Positions 15,257 through 18,362 of a stretch of 18,362 bases of DNA are shown here, one piece after another. Origin of the DNA: UMGS1370 sp963557065. GTDB lineage: Bacteria; Bacillota; Clostridia; Lachnospirales; Lachnospiraceae. Where the stretch lies: NCBI GenBank assembly GCA_963557065.1, contig CAUWCT010000064.1, forward strand, positions 1-18,362, in the 5' to 3' direction. A program made the translations under genes and the position numbers. Position 1 is the stretch's first letter; every line of letters starts with the position of its first letter. Under the pieces are notes generated by a model that was given only the letters and a program-made list of their open reading frames with translations, was not told where the DNA came from and did not search any database.

Positions 15257-16086
15257 GAGCGCAAAGGAACGTAAAAAAGGCAGTGGCTGTCCTGCTGGAA
15301 CTTCTGGTATTTTTGATCATGATCATTCCCATCTATTATTTGCTGGTAACAACATTTAAGACTCCGGCAGAGGCAGCAGCAAGTCCGCTGGGATTTCCGG
15401 TACACTTTACATTTGAAAATTACATAAGCGCATATGAAGCAATGAATTACATTCAGGCATTTACCAATAATCTGATTATTGCAGTCTGTTCCGTTGCCCT
15501 GCTGATTATTTTTGCATCTATGTCTGCATATGTAATTGCCAGAAGCAAGAAAAAACTGTACCGTATTATTAATGGGATTTTTATGATTGGTCTGATTATC
15601 CCGTTTCAGATTTCCATTATCCCTCTGTACAAAATGCTGGTGGCAGTGGATCTGATGAACACACATACAGCAGTTATTTTAGTGGATGTGTTCTGTATCA
15701 ATCTTCCTTTATCCATCTTTTTGATGAGAGGATTTATTAATACAGTGCCGATTGATTTGGAAGAAGCAGCATTAATAGACGGCTGCAGCATCTTTAAAAA
15801 TTTCTGGAAAATTATTTTCCCGCTTTTAAAACCCATTATTTCAACGGTTGCAATCCTGGATACACTGGCAATCTGGAATGATTTTATGACGCCTCTTTTG
15901 ATGCTTCAGTCCTCAGAAAAGCAGGTGCTTTTGCAGCAGGTGTATAAGAATGTAGGCCCATTTTCTACAAACTGGACGGCATTTTTCCCAATGCTGGTGA
16001 TGGCAACCCTGCCTTTGGTACTTTTTTATCTGGTAATGCAGAAACAGATTATTGAGGGCGTTGTAGCAGGCGCTGTGAAAGGTTGA
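15253..16086 (+). CDS. Sugar ABC transporter permease, MalG/UgpE-like
   Basis: This 277-residue membrane protein is the second half of the import channel. ATG 15253 is chosen over an in-frame GTG at 15232 because it lies in an ATGA overlap with the previous stop and follows GGGAGGAGG at a correct distance. The first helix is VAVLLELLVFLIMIIPIYYL, followed by the family's TTFKTPAEA segment and an extracellular FTFENYISAYE stretch. The EAA loop reads EEAALIDGCSIFKNFWKIIF, with the key Glu at residue 171, and IWNDFMTPLLML follows near the C-terminus. It ends three bases before the start region of the next gene, so the downstream enzyme is almost certainly co-transcribed with the transporter. Confidence 0.93.
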   Translation: MRAQRNVKKAVAVLLELLVFLIMIIPIYYLLVTTFKTPAEAAASPLGFPVHFTFENYISAYEAMNYIQAFTNNLIIAVCSVALLIIFASMSAYVIARSKKKLYRIINGIFMIGLIIPFQISIIPLYKMLVAVDLMNTHTAVILVDVFCINLPLSIFLMRGFINTVPIDLEEAALIDGCSIFKNFWKIIFPLLKPIISTVAILDTLAIWNDFMTPLLMLQSSEKQVLLQQVYKNVGPFSTNWTAFFPMLVMATLPLVLFYLVMQKQIIEGVVAGAVKG

Positions 16087-16088
16087 GA

Positions 16089-17969
16089 ATGATGAGAGAG
16101 ACAATATACAATCAGGCAGAAGGGGACAGCAGAGATTTTTGTCTGGAATATGATGACAACAATCAAATCAGCCTTCTGAGCCATAAAACCGATCCACACA
16201 AGATGAACTGGGTGCTGGAAGAAAGAAAGTGGGGAACGGTAAGAAGCGGTCTGGAATTAAGCGTACATGTAACAAGAGAATTTCAAACCGGATGCTTAAA
16301 AGAAACATATGTATTTTCCAATGATACAGAATTTGATATTTATACCACTAAAACTGCAGTTGGGATTGAAACTCCGTTTCCGGACTATTATACAGATGCC
16401 GCAATCTGTATGACGCATTGCTGCAATACTCATATCTGGTGCGGAGAAAACGACAGCTATGTCATGGCTCTCAGAATGGGGGGAGAATCCCCGCATTTGG
16501 GACTGATGCTGACAGAAGGCAGTTTAAAAGGCTACAGCGTAGAACGGATGGCAAAGACAAAAGGCAGAGAAGAAGAACTGAGCAACCACAGAGGATGTAT
16601 CATTTTGCATCCGGAACCGTTTGTCCTGCATCCGGGAGAATGTTATACATTGTCCTGGGAATTATTCTGGTTTCACACAAGGGAGGAATTTTACCAACAT
16701 CTGAACAGCCGGGAGGATTTTGCAGTGATACAGGCGGACAGGTTTGTTTTATTTGGAAATGAACCTTTAAAGGTCTGCACGCGAACCGGAAAAGTGGTAA
16801 AAGAAGAGATAGTAAAAGACGCAGACAAAATCGGAGAATATACATATGAAGTCTCCCATAGCGGACGAAAAACGCATGCAGTTTTTTACAGAATTTCCTC
16901 TCTTACGGATATTGCAGAAAAAAGGTGCCGCTACATCGCACAGCGTCAGCAGTGTATGGATAAACACAGTCATTTGTATGGGGCATATCTGGTCTATGAT
17001 ACAGAAACAAAGAGTCAGTATTATTCTCATAAAAATGACCAGAACGGAGGCAGGGAGAGAGTGGGAATGGGAGTTTTAATGGCCCATTATCTTCAGAACT
17101 ATCCGGATAAAGAACTGGAGGCAAGTTTTGACCGTTTTCTGGAATATGTGTTTCGTGAACTGTATGATGAGAAAACGGGAGAGGTATTTAATGATGCGCC
17201 AAGATGCAGAGATTATATCCGGTTGTACAATTATCCCTGGGTAGCCCGTTTGTTTTTGGAAACCTATCTGCTTAAAAAGGACAACAGGTATCTGGATGAT
17301 TATATGCAGTGTGTTTTATATTTTTATGAAGCCGGAGGAGCTGTATTTTATGCCATTGGAATGCCTATGGAGGAATCTGTCAAAGTCTTTCAGGATGCAG
17401 GACGCAGGGAAGATGCCGAAAAATTGCTGGAGTTGTATAAAAAGCATGGCAGATTTATCTTAGATTGCGGAAGAAATTACCCGGCTCATGAAGTGGATTA
17501 TGAGCAAAGCATCGTAGCTCCAGCGGCTATTTACATGGGAGAACTGTACCGACTGACCAGAGAGGAAGCCTACAGGGAGGCATTTGTAAAACAGTTAGAA
17601 GTTCTGGAACTCTTTCAGGGAGATCAGCCGGACTATCACTGTAATCAGGTGGCAATCCGGCACTGGGATGGATACTGGTTTGGAAAAAGGCGCTGTCTGG
17701 GAGACACATTTCCACATTATTGGAGTTCTTTATCCGGATATGCCTATCATCTGGCAATCGGAGAAGCAGGACTGGAACGTTTTGCAGATCGGGCAGAGGC
17801 AACGCTTCGGGGAGTTTTAAGCATGTTCCATGAAGACGGAAGCGCCTCCTGCGCCATGGTTTACCCAATGGAAGTCAATGGAAGAGACGCTCATTTCTGG
17901 GACCCCTGGGCCAATGATCAGGACTGGGGACTGTATTACAATTTAAAACTAAGAGAAAAATACGCTTAA
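16089..17969 (+). CDS. Putative cytoplasmic (alpha/alpha)-toroid glycosidase or lyase-like enzyme
   Basis: This 626-residue protein lacks a signal peptide and is probably a cytoplasmic carbohydrate-active enzyme working on the imported sugar. The N-terminal 270 residues look beta-rich (ETYVFSNDTEFDIYTTKTAV, then HIWCGENDSYVMALRMGGES and a LHPGECYTLSWELFWF strand), like the beta-sandwich of multi-domain glycosidases or lyases. Residues from about 320 onward look like repeated helical hairpins of a six-hairpin toroid: ERVGMGVLMAHYLQNYPDKE, YIRLYNYPWVARLFLETYLL, and VDYEQSIVAPAAIYMGELYR. Near the C-terminus come HWDGYWFGKRRCLGDTFPHY and FWDPWANDQDWGLYYNLKL. Candidate catalytic residues are among these conserved-looking H/D/E/Y positions, but I cannot assign them. 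ATG 16089 has AAAGG six bases upstream; ATG 16092 is an alternative. A GH154-like or other unsaturated-glycan enzyme is possible; the family is not certain. Confidence 0.7.
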   Translation: MMRETIYNQAEGDSRDFCLEYDDNNQISLLSHKTDPHKMNWVLEERKWGTVRSGLELSVHVTREFQTGCLKETYVFSNDTEFDIYTTKTAVGIETPFPDYYTDAAICMTHCCNTHIWCGENDSYVMALRMGGESPHLGLMLTEGSLKGYSVERMAKTKGREEELSNHRGCIILHPEPFVLHPGECYTLSWELFWFHTREEFYQHLNSREDFAVIQADRFVLFGNEPLKVCTRTGKVVKEEIVKDADKIGEYTYEVSHSGRKTHAVFYRISSLTDIAEKRCRYIAQRQQCMDKHSHLYGAYLVYDTETKSQYYSHKNDQNGGRERVGMGVLMAHYLQNYPDKELEASFDRFLEYVFRELYDEKTGEVFNDAPRCRDYIRLYNYPWVARLFLETYLLKKDNRYLDDYMQCVLYFYEAGGAVFYAIGMPMEESVKVFQDAGRREDAEKLLELYKKHGRFILDCGRNYPAHEVDYEQSIVAPAAIYMGELYRLTREEAYREAFVKQLEVLELFQGDQPDYHCNQVAIRHWDGYWFGKRRCLGDTFPHYWSSLSGYAYHLAIGEAGLERFADRAEATLRGVLSMFHEDGSASCAMVYPMEVNGRDAHFWDPWANDQDWGLYYNLKLREKYA

Positions 17970-17974
17970 AGAAA

Positions 17975-18002
17975 AGGGAATGCTGCTCAAGGTACATTCT
18001 TT
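17975..18002 (+). other. Weak hairpin after the enzyme gene
   Basis: AGGGAATG (17975-17982) can pair with CATTCTTT (17995-18002), with two wobbles, followed by ATTC. It is too weak to be called a terminator, but it is placed right after the stop codon. Confidence 0.3.
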
Positions 18003-18089
18003 ATTCACGCATTGGAATCGTGCTGTAATCCTTGTATGGGATTTGGGCACCATCTGAGGAAAAAACACCACTGTCAAAAGCGAAAAAAG

Positions 18090-18141
18090 AAACGCCGGGA
18101 ACTCACATAACATAGTGTTTATGCGGGGATTCGGCGTTTTT
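18090..18141 (+). terminator. Rho-independent terminator of the transporter operon
   Basis: AAACGCCG (18090-18097) pairs with CGGCGTTT (18132-18139), and inside it CATAA (18106-18110) pairs with TTATG (18119-18123). The 3' arm runs into a TTTTT tract (18137-18141), and the 5' side is A-rich, so the hairpin could work in both directions. Confidence 0.75.
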
Positions 18142-18166
18142 CCTATTTGCAGGGAGGGTGTAAAAT

Positions 18167-18229
18167 AAAGTGTGTAAGTTGAGAAAAACCAATTTCAAAA
18201 CTTACGCACTTTGTTTGCTTTACAGAGTG
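18167..18229 (+). repeat. Overlapping inverted repeats in the 3' intergenic region
   Basis: AAAGTGTGTAAGTT (18167-18180) pairs with AACTTACGCACTTT (18199-18212) over 14 positions, with one wobble. The 3' arm can alternatively pair with the next segment: CACTTTGT (18207-18214) with ACAGAGTG (18222-18229), with one wobble. The two structures exclude each other. No T run follows either. Together with 17970-18089 and 18230-18362, this gene-free stretch of about 390 bases shows no supported coding region. A relic insertion-sequence end or an RNA switch are both possible; I cannot tell which. Confidence 0.5.
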
Positions 18230-18362
18230 TGTTAAGATAACAGGAAAGACTAACTATTAAAAGTCAAGTCTAAAATGAAAGTTTTTTGAATGAATTGCAG
18301 AAATGCAGTTACCATTCACAGCTCTTTTTGCCAAATTACAAATGACCATCACAAAAAACGAG

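Noticed and set aside
18257..18362. Open frame of about 34 codons on the - strand reaching the window end
   Set aside because: It could be the tail of a leftward gene beyond the window, but the sequence is short, unrecognised and AT-rich, so chance is a sufficient explanation.
1..18362. tRNA, rRNA and known riboswitches
   Set aside because: No tRNA-like cloverleaf, ribosomal segment or recognisable riboswitch core was seen in the intergenic regions read by eye. Weak or novel RNAs could be missed.

Overview
The window looks like the chromosome of a low-to-moderate GC Firmicute, most plausibly a gut Clostridia/Lachnospiraceae member. The reasons are the strong AGGAGG-type ribosome binding sites, a YesM/YesN-type two-component pair beside a CUT1 sugar ABC transporter with no ATPase gene, and clostridial-style immunity families. 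This placement is inference from gene style, not from a marker gene. Every supported gene is on the + strand.

Region 1 (about 1-6210) is AT-rich accessory DNA. It is a tandem row of small, unrelated, mostly unrecognised genes: a 5'-incomplete gene, a short fragment, a GNAT acetyltransferase, a truncated Imm53 immunity gene, a hypothetical, a NADAR-fold N-glycosidase, three more hypotheticals, a gene broken by an in-frame amber stop, and a last small fragment. Seven of the gene boundaries carry the same degenerate linker of about 42 bp, starting YCAGTTTAT-like and ending in an AAATCGGRAGTT-like core. The best reading is an orphan immunity-gene array of the polymorphic-toxin kind, assembled by recombination between linkers. 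No toxin gene is visible; one could lie upstream of base 1. This is the most novel-looking part of the window.

Region 2 (6244-9531) has higher GC and housekeeping character: a stand-alone dihydrolipoyl-dehydrogenase-type flavoprotein and a 597-residue M24B aminopeptidase P, followed by a hairpin terminator at 9565-9597.

Region 3 (9644-18142) is a carbohydrate-uptake locus. A YesM-type sensor kinase is split by a frameshift lying exactly on an A_AAA_AAC heptamer. It overlaps a YesN-type response regulator with an AraC output domain. A palindrome containing a TATAAT box precedes a lipoprotein solute-binding protein. A strong hairpin with a T run separates that gene from two permeases, which overlap by ATGA. 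The last gene is an unsecreted 626-residue protein resembling (alpha/alpha)-toroid glycosidases or lyases. The likely logic is that the kinase senses an extracellular glycan signal, the regulator activates the binding-protein promoter, the transporter imports an oligosaccharide using a shared ATPase encoded elsewhere, and the last gene product cleaves it in the cytoplasm. A long hairpin terminator at 18090-18141 closes the locus. The final 220 bases contain inverted repeats but no supported gene.
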